A DNA stretch of 64,000 nucleotides, from contig NZ_BAABHA010000002.1 in assembly GCF_039541855.1 (NCBI RefSeq), forward strand, positions 682,001 through 746,000, given 5' to 3'. Positions within the stretch are counted from its first letter, which is position 1. Every line of letters starts with the position of its first letter. Below are positions 24,867 to 34,100 of this stretch, piece by piece. The notes below the pieces were generated by a model. It saw only the letters and a program-made list of their open reading frames with translations. It did no database searches and had not been told where the DNA came from. Source of the DNA: Solirubrum koreensis. GTDB lineage: Bacteria; Bacteroidota; Bacteroidia; Cytophagales; Hymenobacteraceae. The position numbers and the translations under genes were made by a program.

Positions 24867-25172
24867 TCAGACTTTGATTTCTACGTCAACGCCGCTGGGC
24901 AATTCCAGCTTCATCAGCGCATCTACCGTCTTCGACGAAGTCGAGTAAATGTCAACGAGGCGCTTGTAAGTGCAAAGCTGGAACTGCTCACGAGCCTTCT
25001 TGTTCACGTGGGGCGAACGGAGAACGGTGAACTTATCTTTCTCGGTAGGCAAAGGAATCGGGCCGCTTACGATGGCACCGGTTGCTTTCACCGCCTTTAC
25101 GATCTTCTCCGACGACTTATCGACGAGGTTATGATCGTAGGACTTCAGTTTGATGCGAATTTTCTGGTTCAT
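24867..25172 (-). CDS. rpsJ: 30S ribosomal protein S10
   Basis: A 101-residue uS10 (MNQKIRIKLKSYDHNLVDKS, GPIPLPTEKDKFTVLRSPHV, and a C-terminus with LPSGVDVEIKV). It is a 30S head protein and the NusE partner in antitermination. The start ATG 25172 is 24 bases after fusA. In most bacteria rpsJ opens the S10 operon directly before rplC; here it ends the str transcript and is followed by a terminator. Confidence 0.98.
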   Translation of the reverse strand: MNQKIRIKLKSYDHNLVDKSSEKIVKAVKATGAIVSGPIPLPTEKDKFTVLRSPHVNKKAREQFQLCTYKRLVDIYSTSSKTVDALMKLELPSGVDVEIKV

Positions 25173-25196
25173 GATGTCAGCTTGTGAAAGCAACGA

Positions 25197-27335
25197 TTAT
25201 TTACCGCCTTTTACCTTGGCGATGATGCCCTCGGCGAGGTTCATCGGTACCTGCTCGTAGTGCGAGAAGGTAAGCGACGCGGAAGCACGACCCGATGAGA
25301 TGGTGCGCAGGTCGGTTACGTAGCCGAACAGTTCCGACAGCGGAACGTCAGCCTTGATAACCTGGGCACCAGCCTTCGTGTCCATACCTTTCATAATGCC
25401 ACGACGACGGTTCAGGTCACCCGTTACCGGGCCAGTGTACTCGTCCGGCGACACTACTTCAACGGCCATGATGGGCTCGAGCAATTTCGGGGCGCAACGC
25501 GGTGCAGCCTCTTTGTAGCCCAGACGTGCTGCCATTTCGAACGACAGCGCATCGGAGTCAACATCGTGGTACGAACCGTGGTAAATGCGTACACGCATCG
25601 AGTCCAGCGGGAAGCCGGCCAGAACACCGCTCTTCATAGCTTCTTCGAAGCCTTTCTGGATCGGAGCAATGAATTCGCGCGGGATAACACCACCGGTGAT
25701 GCCGTTTACGAACTCCAGACCGGGTTTCTCCGGCTCGATTTCTTTCGGACCGAGTTCAAACTCGATGTGAGCGAATTTACCACGACCACCTGTCTGCTTC
25801 TTGTAGACTTCGCGGTGCTCGATTTTCTTGGTAATCATCTCCTTGTACGCTACCTGCGGAGCACCCTGGTTGATTTCAACCTTGAACTCGCGACGCATAC
25901 GGTCGATGATGATTTCCAAGTGAAGTTCGCCCATGCCGCGCAGTACCGTCTGGCCCGTTTCGGGGTCGGTGAATACCGTCAGGGTGGGGTCTTCTTCTAC
26001 GAGTTTGGCAATGGCCATACCCATCTTATCCACGTCGGCTTGCGTCTTCGGCTCGATAGCGTAACCGATTACGGGCTCGGGGAAAGACATAGACTCGAGA
26101 ACGAGACGGTCTTTCTCTTCCGTCAGCGTGTCACCGGTCTTGATGTCTTTGAAACCCACGCCGGCAGCAATATCACCAGCCTGAATTTTGTCGATGGGGT
26201 TCTGCTTGTTGGAGTGCATCTGCATCAGACGCGAGATGCGCTCCTTCTTGCCCGTACGGTTGTTGAATACGTACGAACCCGATTCCAGCTGACCGCTGTA
26301 GCAGCGGAAGAAGCACAGACGGCCCACGAAGGGGTCGGTAGCAATTTTAAACGCCAGGGCGGTGAACGGCTCGGTATTGTCCGGGTGACGCTCTACTTCC
26401 TCGCCCGTGTCGGGGTTGGTACCGATGATAGCCGGCATGTCGAGCGGCGAAGGCAGGTAAGCCATTACGCCGTCCAGCATCGACTGAACACCTTTGTTTT
26501 TGAAGGCCGAGCCGCACATTACGGGCGAGAACTTCATGTCGATTACCGCCTGGCGGATAACGACCATCATTTCCTCGCGGGTGATGCTGTCCGGATCTTC
26601 GAAGAATTTCTCGAGCAGTGCATCGTCGTATTCGGCAACGCTTTCTACCAGCTTCTGACGCCACTCGGCAACCGTTTCCACCAGATCCTCGGGAACGGGG
26701 ATTTCGTGGTAGGCTTTGCCCTGGGTTGCGTCGTCCCACACGATGGCTTTGCCAGTGAGCAGGTCAACTACGCCCTTGAAGGTGTCTTCGGCTCCGATCG
26801 GGATTTGCAGCGGCACGGGGTTAGCGCCCAGCTTGTCCTTAATCTCGGTTACAGCCTTGAAGAAGTCAGCACCGGCGCGGTCCATCTTGTTTACGAAACA
26901 GATGCGCGGCACTTTGTACTTGTCAGCCTGACGCCATACGGTTTCCGACTGCGGCTCTACGCCCGAAACGGCGCAAAACAGAGCAACGGCACCGTCGAGC
27001 ACACGCAGCGAGCGTTCAACTTCAACGGTGAAGTCAACGTGGCCGGGGGTGTCAATCAGGTTGATTTTGTACTGCTTGGTTTCCGGAGTTGGGTCACCGT
27101 TAGAGTCGGTGGGGTAGTTCCAGAACGTGGTGGTAGCAGCCGAAGTGATGGTGATACCACGCTCCTGCTCTTGCTCCATCCAGTCCATCGTGGCGGCACC
27201 TTCGTGCACTTCCCCGATTTTGTGGGTTTTACCGGTGTAGTATAGGATACGCTCCGACGTGGTGGTCTTACCGGCGTCGATGTGCGCCATAATCCCAATG
27301 TTGCGGAGGTACTGAAGGTCTTTGTTTACGGCCAT
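25197..27335 (-). CDS. fusA: Elongation factor G
   Basis: A 712-residue GTPase that drives translocation. G-domain motifs: GIMAHIDAGKTTTSERILYY (P-loop), the switch I/II region with GITITSAATT and LIDTPGHVDFTVEV, FVNKMDRAGADF. Domains II-V follow, with GMGELHLEIIIDRMRREF and GSYHDVDSDALSF in domain IV/V. Full length. It is 97 bases downstream of rpsG and 24 bases upstream of rpsJ. Confidence 0.98.
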   Translation of the reverse strand: MAVNKDLQYLRNIGIMAHIDAGKTTTSERILYYTGKTHKIGEVHEGAATMDWMEQEQERGITITSAATTTFWNYPTDSNGDPTPETKQYKINLIDTPGHVDFTVEVERSLRVLDGAVALFCAVSGVEPQSETVWRQADKYKVPRICFVNKMDRAGADFFKAVTEIKDKLGANPVPLQIPIGAEDTFKGVVDLLTGKAIVWDDATQGKAYHEIPVPEDLVETVAEWRQKLVESVAEYDDALLEKFFEDPDSITREEMMVVIRQAVIDMKFSPVMCGSAFKNKGVQSMLDGVMAYLPSPLDMPAIIGTNPDTGEEVERHPDNTEPFTALAFKIATDPFVGRLCFFRCYSGQLESGSYVFNNRTGKKERISRLMQMHSNKQNPIDKIQAGDIAAGVGFKDIKTGDTLTEEKDRLVLESMSFPEPVIGYAIEPKTQADVDKMGMAIAKLVEEDPTLTVFTDPETGQTVLRGMGELHLEIIIDRMRREFKVEINQGAPQVAYKEMITKKIEHREVYKKQTGGRGKFAHIEFELGPKEIEPEKPGLEFVNGITGGVIPREFIAPIQKGFEEAMKSGVLAGFPLDSMRVRIYHGSYHDVDSDALSFEMAARLGYKEAAPRCAPKLLEPIMAVEVVSPDEYTGPVTGDLNRRRGIMKGMDTKAGAQVIKADVPLSELFGYVTDLRTISSGRASASLTFSHYEQVPMNLAEGIIAKVKGGK

Positions 27336-27359
27336 TGTCTTATGCGGACTTAGGAATGT

Positions 27360-27414
27360 GGGGACTCAAGGCTTGGATTCGTGTGAGAACAAAAAACCAA
27401 GACCTAAAGTCCCC
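27360..27414 (-). repeat. Interrupted inverted repeat in the rpsG-fusA gap
   Basis: Outer arms 27360-27366 and 27408-27414 pair perfectly over 7 bases; inner blocks (AAGG... and ...CCAAGACC) pair partly, giving a long interrupted stem. There is no T-run, so it is not a standard terminator. It could modulate fusA translation or mRNA stability. Confidence 0.4.
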
Positions 27415-27432
27415 AATGCCCAAAAACCATTT

Positions 27433-27900
27433 CTAGAAACGGAAGTGCGAGAAAGCCTTGTTGGCTTCCGCCATCCGGTGGGTGTCGTCCTTTTTCTTAA
27501 CGGCAGCACCTTCACCTTTTGCAGCGGCGATAATTTCACCGGCCAGCTTGTCCTTCATGGTCTTCTCACCGCGACGACGCGAGTATTGAATCAACCACTT
27601 CGAACCAACGGCGATACGACGATCGGGGCGAACTTCGGTGGGAACCTGGAAGGTAGCACCACCTACGCGGCGGCTCTTTACTTCCACGGTCGGCATCACG
27701 TTGTTCAGGGCTTTGCGCCACTGCTCCAGGCCGTTCTCTTTGGTGCGGGCTTCTACCTGCTCTAGGGCATCGTAGAAGATGCCGTACGACAGGCTCTTCT
27801 TGCCGTCGTACATCAGGTAGTTAACGAAACGGGTAACCAGCGTCTCACCGAACTTGGGGTCCGGCAGGAGGATGCGCTTCTTTGGTTTTGCTTTTCTCAT
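27433..27900 (-). CDS. rpsG: 30S ribosomal protein S7
   Basis: A 155-residue uS7, the primary binder of the 16S 3' major domain. Seen: MRKAKPKKRILLPDPKFGET, FVNYLMYDGKKSLSYGIFYD, VKSRRVGGATFQVPTEVRPD. In E. coli S7 represses its operon by binding the rpsL-rpsG spacer; here that spacer is 111 bases and contains an 8-base inverted repeat. Confidence 0.98.
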   Translation of the reverse strand: MRKAKPKKRILLPDPKFGETLVTRFVNYLMYDGKKSLSYGIFYDALEQVEARTKENGLEQWRKALNNVMPTVEVKSRRVGGATFQVPTEVRPDRRIAVGSKWLIQYSRRRGEKTMKDKLAGEIIAAAKGEGAAVKKKDDTHRMAEANKAFSHFRF

Positions 27901-27935
27901 GATTTCGAAAGGGCTTGGCGACTGTGCTTAGAGTG

Positions 27936-27982
27936 GAATCAGGCTTCACACGCTGACCGCGTATTACTCAGACCCCTGATTC
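27936..27982 (-). repeat. Inverted repeat in the rpsL-rpsG spacer
   Basis: Arms 27936-27943 and 27975-27982 (8 bases, perfect) enclose 31 bases in the 111-base gap between rpsL and rpsG. The location equals that of the S7-binding translational operator in enterobacteria; the sequence itself does not prove that role. Confidence 0.4.
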
Positions 27983-28011
27983 AGGCACCGACAGCCGTCA
28001 GAGTGACCTTA

Positions 28012-28440
<429 letters not shown>

Positions 28441-28490
28441 CTACAAATGGGTTTGTGCCGGGAGGGTCTTCTCCCAAAAAATTAGGCTTG

Positions 28491-28522
28491 CAAAGGTAGA
28501 CAGTCTGATTTACAATAGCAAA
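28491..28522 (-). promoter_or_regulatory. Promoter of the str operon (rpsL-rpsG-fusA-rpsJ)
   Basis: On the minus strand TTTG (28519-28522), exactly 20 bases, then TACCTTTG (28491-28498): a textbook Bacteroidota promoter. The expected leader of about 45 bases contains a short GGGAG/CTCCC hairpin (around 28461-28475) ahead of the rpsL ATG. Confidence 0.85.
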
Positions 28523-28670
28523 CGGGTATTATAACTTAACCCGAACGGCTTGTACGGCTCAGAATCAGGGGATTTACCGCCCCCGTATTTGAATTCTGAA
28601 AAGGCGCTATAAAAGCCCACACTGCACTGCAGAGGCCGTTTCGGCTTCTAGGAGCTCAAGCGTAGTCGTT

Positions 28671-28964
28671 TTATTCGACGCTCTGCAATGTCACCGGGCC
28701 TAAGTCGGCGCAACGGCTGAGTACATACCCGAGCACGGTTAAGCTTGTGTAGCTGCGGCTGTAGTCGCAGAAGTACAGACCGTATTCAGCCCGCTGAAGT
28801 GCAGCATCGGGAAGTCCCGATACATTGGCGGAGCTGCGGTATTCATGCAGCCCCAATTCGTCGATATTGTCTAGGCTTGGTGCCTTGCTCAGAATAGAAT
28901 TAGCCTGTTCAATAGTCAACAAGCAAACAATACGGTATTCAAATCCCGTTTCAATCAAGCACAT
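28671..28964 (-). CDS. Small protein of unknown function
   Basis: A 97-residue protein (MCLIETGFEYRIVCLLTIEQ... to ...GPVTLQSVE) with no family I recognise. It is mostly soluble, with a hydrophobic-aromatic patch (YGLYFCDYSRSYTSLTVLGYV) and four cysteines. No overlapping gene on either strand competes with it. It stands alone between the rpsL promoter and the methyltransferase gene, in DNA less G+C-rich than the ribosomal genes. It could be spurious, but length, composition and isolation favour a real gene. Confidence 0.5.
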   Translation of the reverse strand: MCLIETGFEYRIVCLLTIEQANSILSKAPSLDNIDELGLHEYRSSANVSGLPDAALQRAEYGLYFCDYSRSYTSLTVLGYVLSRCADLGPVTLQSVE

Positions 28965-29020
28965 ATCATCAATTAGTAAGCCATATTACTAACACTAGTT
29001 ATCGGTAACGGCACTTACTA

Positions 29021-29758
29021 TCATCTAATTGTTGCCGCACGTAAGAATATGTGGAAACGCACTTCACGGCGTTCTTCGCCCCACTTCTGCCGCAGTTCCT
29101 GCTCGATGAGCTTCAGCGGCTCCTCCCCTATTTCTTGCTGGTAGCGCTGCACGCTGCTCCACGTCTGCAAATAACGTAGAAACCGGTCAGCATCCCACTC
29201 CTGCCGCTCTTCAAATTCGCGCCGCTGGATATTGGCGAACGGAAACGAAATACGAGCAAATTGGTCGTCGATGTGGCGCCGGTTATCGTCCCAGTACGGT
29301 CCCACCACATCGGTGTAGAAATGCTGTATCAGTGGGGCAATATCCGGATTCACTTGCACCAACCCGTAGCCCCATTCTGCAATGGTAGCGCCGGGCTTGG
29401 CCACACGAGTTGCCTCGTGGTGAAATGCACCTGCGTCGAACCAATGCAGCGCCTGGGCTACCGTTATCAGATCGAAGGTGTCATCGGCAAACGAAGTTTG
29501 TTCAGCTGCGCTTATCGAATAACTGATATTCGGTCGTTGTACCGCCTGGGCCAATTGTTTCGCACTGATATCGGTAGCTTCTACCTGTCCAAAGTGCGTC
29601 GCCAAATCGGCCGCTACCTGGCCATTGCCGGTACCGCAGTCCCAAGCGGCTTCGCGGCCGGGCGTGAGGGAAAGCAGAAAGTCATACAGCGCAGCCGGGT
29701 AGGTAATGCGGAACTGGGCGTATTGCGCGGCGTGGTTGGAGAAACGGTCGAGAGGCAT
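29021..29758 (-). CDS. Class I SAM-dependent methyltransferase
   Basis: A 245-residue soluble protein with a methyltransferase-11 type Rossmann fold: motif I AAWDCGTGNGQVAADLA near residue 40, acidic motif II end (VEATDIS), motif post I with FDLITVAQALHWFD, then GATIAEWGYG. The substrate cannot be told from sequence; similar proteins act on small molecules. It starts 4 bases downstream of the AT-rich gene at 29763, so the two are probably co-transcribed. Base composition is normal for the genome. Confidence 0.88.
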   Translation of the reverse strand: MPLDRFSNHAAQYAQFRITYPAALYDFLLSLTPGREAAWDCGTGNGQVAADLATHFGQVEATDISAKQLAQAVQRPNISYSISAAEQTSFADDTFDLITVAQALHWFDAGAFHHEATRVAKPGATIAEWGYGLVQVNPDIAPLIQHFYTDVVGPYWDDNRRHIDDQFARISFPFANIQRREFEERQEWDADRFLRYLQTWSSVQRYQQEIGEEPLKLIEQELRQKWGEERREVRFHIFLRAATIR

Positions 29759-29762
29759 TTTC

Positions 29763-30569
29763 CTACTTACCTAAAACGACTTTAGCAGTTTTTTTATCTT
29801 TTATCAAAACATAAAGCGCAAATGCTTTTTCGAAATGCTCTTTAGGCAACTCTTCTTTCATAATCTTCAGCAAATCATGAAGTTGTTCGCGAGCAGTTTC
29901 GTGAATTCCAGCTTGCTTATTAGTTAGATCATCAAAAGCAAAAGGAACACCTGTTTTCACTACAAACGAAAAATTAGCAGGGTCATAACCGAATACGTAG
30001 GTGGTATTGCGATACAATGATTTCTTTATGTAGCAAAACCTATAACGGTCCGTATTATTTGGCATATAATAATCAATAGTCTTAAGAATTTTAACCATTG
30101 TAGAACATCTATATATAGTAGATTGCCAATCGGCCAAGTTCAACGGCCTAACAAACTTCACTTCATATAATTGACCATTTACACAATCCCATTCCTCAAA
30201 TACTGCTTCGATATTATTATAAACTTTAAAATCAACAAATTTCGCTAAATCCTCTCTTATTAACTCTTTTTTCCTATCCAGTGGAGACAGTACAGAGTTA
30301 TTAATTTGCTGCGTCTTATTCTCAAGCAATAATTTCAAATCCTTTTGCTCCAGATTGTCTATTCTTTCTCCAAACAACGATGAGCGCTTAGAACTTGTAA
30401 AAATGTCAAATGATTTAAGAGCTTCATTTATCTCTTCATTGGTACTACTTTCATTTTCTAATACATCAATTATGCTACTTAAAAAGTATCCACGAGACGA
30501 ATTGGGATTCAAAGCGTCTTTTTCCTCCTTGATTCGTATTCTATCGAAGGTACTTAAATAGGGGTTCAT
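29763..30569 (-). CDS. AT-rich gene of unknown function, possible nuclease-like motif
   Basis: A 268-residue, lysine-, asparagine- and isoleucine-rich protein that I cannot assign to a family. The DNA is strikingly AT-rich: the 60 bases 29761-29820 hold 18 G+C, far below neighbours. The N-terminal half is helical and polar (LDNLEQKDLKLLLENKTQQI-like); the central part has VYNNIEAVFEEWDCVNGQLY followed by EVKFVRP, where E121, D128 and E136-x-K138 could form a PD-(D/E)xK nuclease site (inference). The C-terminal part (DLLKIMKEELPKEHFEKAFA) is again helical. It may be recently acquired. Start ATG at 30569. Confidence 0.75.
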   Translation of the reverse strand: MNPYLSTFDRIRIKEEKDALNPNSSRGYFLSSIIDVLENESSTNEEINEALKSFDIFTSSKRSSLFGERIDNLEQKDLKLLLENKTQQINNSVLSPLDRKKELIREDLAKFVDFKVYNNIEAVFEEWDCVNGQLYEVKFVRPLNLADWQSTIYRCSTMVKILKTIDYYMPNNTDRYRFCYIKKSLYRNTTYVFGYDPANFSFVVKTGVPFAFDDLTNKQAGIHETAREQLHDLLKIMKEELPKEHFEKAFALYVLIKDKKTAKVVLGK

Positions 30570-30596
30570 CTTATTTCGTATTTGTGGCCAAGTTAT

Positions 30597-30926
30597 TTAC
30601 GCCTCTCCCATCGTGCCACCGAAGTTCATCGGGAAGCTAGGCATGTCGCCTTGCACTTTTATCGGGCCGAAGCTGCGTTCGTACCGTTCGATGTTATCGG
30701 CCAGTGCATTCAATAGCCTTTTGGCGTGTTCTGGGGTAATTACCACACGGGCTTTCACCTTGGCTTTGGGCAAACCGGGCATCAGGCGAATGAAGTCGAT
30801 GACAAACTCGCTGCTGCTGTGGGCAATCATGGCCAGGTTGGCGTACTCGCCTTCGGCAATGTCTTCGGAGAGTTCGATGTTGATTTGCTGCTGCTCCTCG
30901 GGGGTAGGTTCGGGTTGGTTCGTCAT
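30597..30926 (-). CDS. DUF3467 domain protein
   Basis: A 109-residue protein: MTNQPEPTPEEQQQINIELS, then YANLAMIAHSSSEFVIDFI, PKAKVKARVVITPEHAKRLL and ALADNIERYERSFGPI. This is the DUF3467 pattern, a family of unknown function with a conserved place just after rpoC in Bacteroidota. The ATG 30926 is preferred to an upstream start at 30959. It lies after the rpoC terminator, so its expression probably depends on read-through or a local promoter. Confidence 0.88.
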   Translation of the reverse strand: MTNQPEPTPEEQQQINIELSEDIAEGEYANLAMIAHSSSEFVIDFIRLMPGLPKAKVKARVVITPEHAKRLLNALADNIERYERSFGPIKVQGDMPSFPMNFGGTMGEA

Positions 30927-31030
30927 GGTCTGTTTCGCGAAAGAGGTGTCGCGTGGCAATAAGATATTGAAATGCGGCTGGTGCTACTGAAGCCGGATGT
31001 TTTATCCGCGCTAAGCACCGCTAAAGCTAA

Positions 31031-31066
31031 AAAGAAAAGCCCGCCGGAATTGCTTCCGGCGGGCTT
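31031..31066 (-). terminator. Intrinsic terminator after rpoC
   Basis: Perfect 13-base inverted repeat, arms 31037-31049 and 31054-31066, tetraloop, followed on the minus strand by TTCTTTTTAGC. Stem is GC-rich. It ends the rplKAJL-rpoBC transcript. Confidence 0.9.
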
Positions 31067-31103
31067 CCCTATTCAATTAACCAGTCAGCCTAAGCTGAAA
31101 CGC

Positions 31104-34100
31104 TTATTCCGAAACGGTTTCGCGCTTGCTGCGGCTGGCACGGGGCCGAGCTTCGGCAGCGGCCGGAGCGGCTACAGCGGGCTCGGGGTCCTCGGTAGAA
31201 CCAACGATGATTCGCTGGTACTCGCGCAGACCGGTACCGGCCGGGATGAGGTGACCAACAATCACGTTCTCCTTCAGGCCCAGCAGTTCGTCGGCCTTGC
31301 CACGGATGGCAGCTTCCGACAGCACCTTGGTCGTTTCCTGGAAGGAAGCAGCCGAGATGAACGACTGCGTACCCAACGAAGCCTGGGTGATACCCTGCAG
31401 CGTGGGGCGCGATACAGCTGGAGAAGCATCACGCACTTCTACCAGTTTCAGGTCGCGACGACGCAGCGAGGAGTTCTCGTCGCGCAGCTTACGAGCCGTT
31501 ACGATCTGACCACGCTTCAGCTCCGTCGATTCGCCCTCGTCCGTCACCACCTTCATATCGATGATGGAGTCGTTTTCTTCCATGAAGGTCACCTTGTCAA
31601 TAACTTGGTGCTCCAGGAACGAGGTGTCGCCTGGGTCGATAATCACGACTTTCTGCATCATCTGGCGAACTACCACCTCGATGTGCTTGTCGTTGATTTT
31701 CACACCCTGCAAGCGGTACACTTCCTGAATCTCGTTCACGAGGTACTCCTGCACGGCGCCCGGTCCCTGAATGTTCAGGATGTCAATCGGGGTAATGGCA
31801 CCATCCGACAACGGCGAACCGGCGCGGATGAAGTCGTTGTCCTGCACCAGAATGTGCTTCGACAGCGGCACCATGTACTTCTTCTTAACGCCGTCTTTCG
31901 ACTCGACAAAGATTTCGCGGTTACCACGCTTCACCGTGCCGTAGGTTACCACACCGTCGATTTCCGACACAACAGCCGGGTTAGACGGGTTGCGGGCCTC
32001 AAACAATTCGGTTACGCGGGGCAGACCACCGGTGATGTCGCGGGTCTTACCTACCGCACGAGGAATCTTAGCCAAGATGTGACCGGCCTTGATTTTCTCG
32101 CCGTTTTCCACACTGATATGCGAGCCAACGGGGATGTTGTAGGTACGCTCCGACTCGTCGCCGCCTTTCTTGCCGGCTTTCACGATCAGGGCAGGTGCCA
32201 TCGTCTTGTCTTTCGATTCGATGATGACCTTCTCGCGGTGACCGGTCTGTTCGTCCGACTCCTCGCGGTAGGTTACGCCTTCCTTGATGCCGTCGTAGGC
32301 AATAGAACCGTCGAACTCGGCCAGAATAACGGCGTTGTACGGGTCCCAGTTGCAAAGCTCGGCGCCCTTCTCTACTTCCTGACCTTCGTCAACAACCAGG
32401 AAAGAGCCGTACGGTACGTGGTTCGAGATAAACACCTTGCCGGTGCCTTTCTCCACGATGCGAACTTCGCCCGAGCGGCCCATCACCACTTTGCCCTTCG
32501 CGCCGTCGTCGGTCAGAGTATCCACGGTGCGGATATCCTCGAACTCAACAACACCGGCGAACTTGGCGCGGATGCTGGCTTCAACGGCAATGTTCGAAGC
32601 CGTACCACCTACGTGGAAGGTACGCAGCGTGAGCTGGGTACCCGGCTCACCGATGGACTGAGCAGCAATTACACCTACCGCTTCACCTTTCTGGACCATG
32701 CGGCCCGACGACAGGTTACGGCCGTAGCACTTGCCGCAAATACCACGCTTGGCTTCGCAGGTCAGCACCGAGCGGATTTCCACCGATTCGATAGCCGTAG
32801 CGTCGATGCGACGGGTAACTTCTTCGGTGATTTCCTCACCAGCCGGCAGGATAATCTCGTCCGTGAGCGGGTCGATGATGTCGTGTACCGCTACGCGGCC
32901 CAGGATACGCTCGGCCAGCGGCTCTACCACGTCCTCGTTGTCCTTCAAAGCGAAGGTCTCGATGCCGCGCAGCGTACCGCAGTCCACGTCGTTTACAATC
33001 ACGTCCTGCGACACGTCAACCAGACGACGCGTCAGGTAGCCGGCGTCAGCCGTCTTCAGAGCGGTGTCGGCCAGACCCTTACGGGCACCGTGGGTCGAAA
33101 TGAAGTACTCGATTACGTCCAGGCCTTCTTTGAAGTTGGACAGAATCGGGTTTTCGATGATTTCGCCTACCGAACCCTGCAGCGACTTCTGCGGCTTGGC
33201 CATCAGACCCCGCATACCGCCGAGCTGACGAATCTGCTCGCGCGAACCACGGGCACCGGAGTGCATCATCATGTAGATCGAGTTGAAGCCCTGATCGTCC
33301 GTTTCCAAACGACGCATGAGCGTCTCCGTAATCTGGTTGTTGATGCGCGTCCAGATGTCGATAACCTGGTTGTAACGCTCGTTGTCGGTAATCAGACCCA
33401 TCTGGTAGTTCTGGGTTACCGCATCCACGTCGGCCTTGGCCTGCGCGATGAGGGCGTCCTTCTCCTTCGGAATCTGAATATCGCCCAGACCCATGCTCAG
33501 GCCGCCTTTGAAGGCCGACTGGAAACCGAGGGTCTTGATGTCGTCGAGGAACTGAGCCGTACGGGCCATACCCGTGCGCTTGAATACCAGCGAAATGATC
33601 TGCTGGAGTTTCTTCTTCGTGAGTAGTTCGTCGACGAAGCCCACTTCCTGCGGCACGAGCAGGTTGAACAGCACGCGGCCAGCAACGGTCTCGATGATTT
33701 TCGGCACCAAGTTGTCCTGCTCGTCGCGTACCATCGTGCGAACCTTGATGTACGCCTGCTTCGAGAGCTGCTTCTCGTTGATGGCAATAACAACTTCCTC
33801 CGCGGAGTAGAACGTCATGCCTTCGCCTTGAATCTTCTCGGTTTCGGTGCTGCGCTTGCCTTTGGTCACGTAGTACAAGCCCAGAACCATGTCCTGCGAC
33901 GGTACCGCGATGGGCGCGCCGTTGGCCGGGTTCAGGATGTTGTGCGAGGCCAACATGAGCATGGAGGCTTCCAGAACGGCAGCCGGGCCCAGGGGCACGT
34001 GCACAGCCATCTGGTCACCGTCAAAGTCAGCGTTGAAGGCGGTACACACCAGCGGGTGCAGCTGAATAGCTTTGCCCTCGATGAGACGCGGCTGGAACGC

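Noticed and set aside
25566..27245. Long plus-strand frame opposite fusA (559 codons)
   Set aside because: Mirror frame of a conserved, codon-biased gene; the translated sequence has no domain features and fusA is certain.
30972..33626. Very long plus-strand frame opposite rpoC (884 codons)
   Set aside because: Antisense shadow of rpoC; composition (many H, V, R, Q) is typical of reverse-frame artefacts in GC-rich genes.
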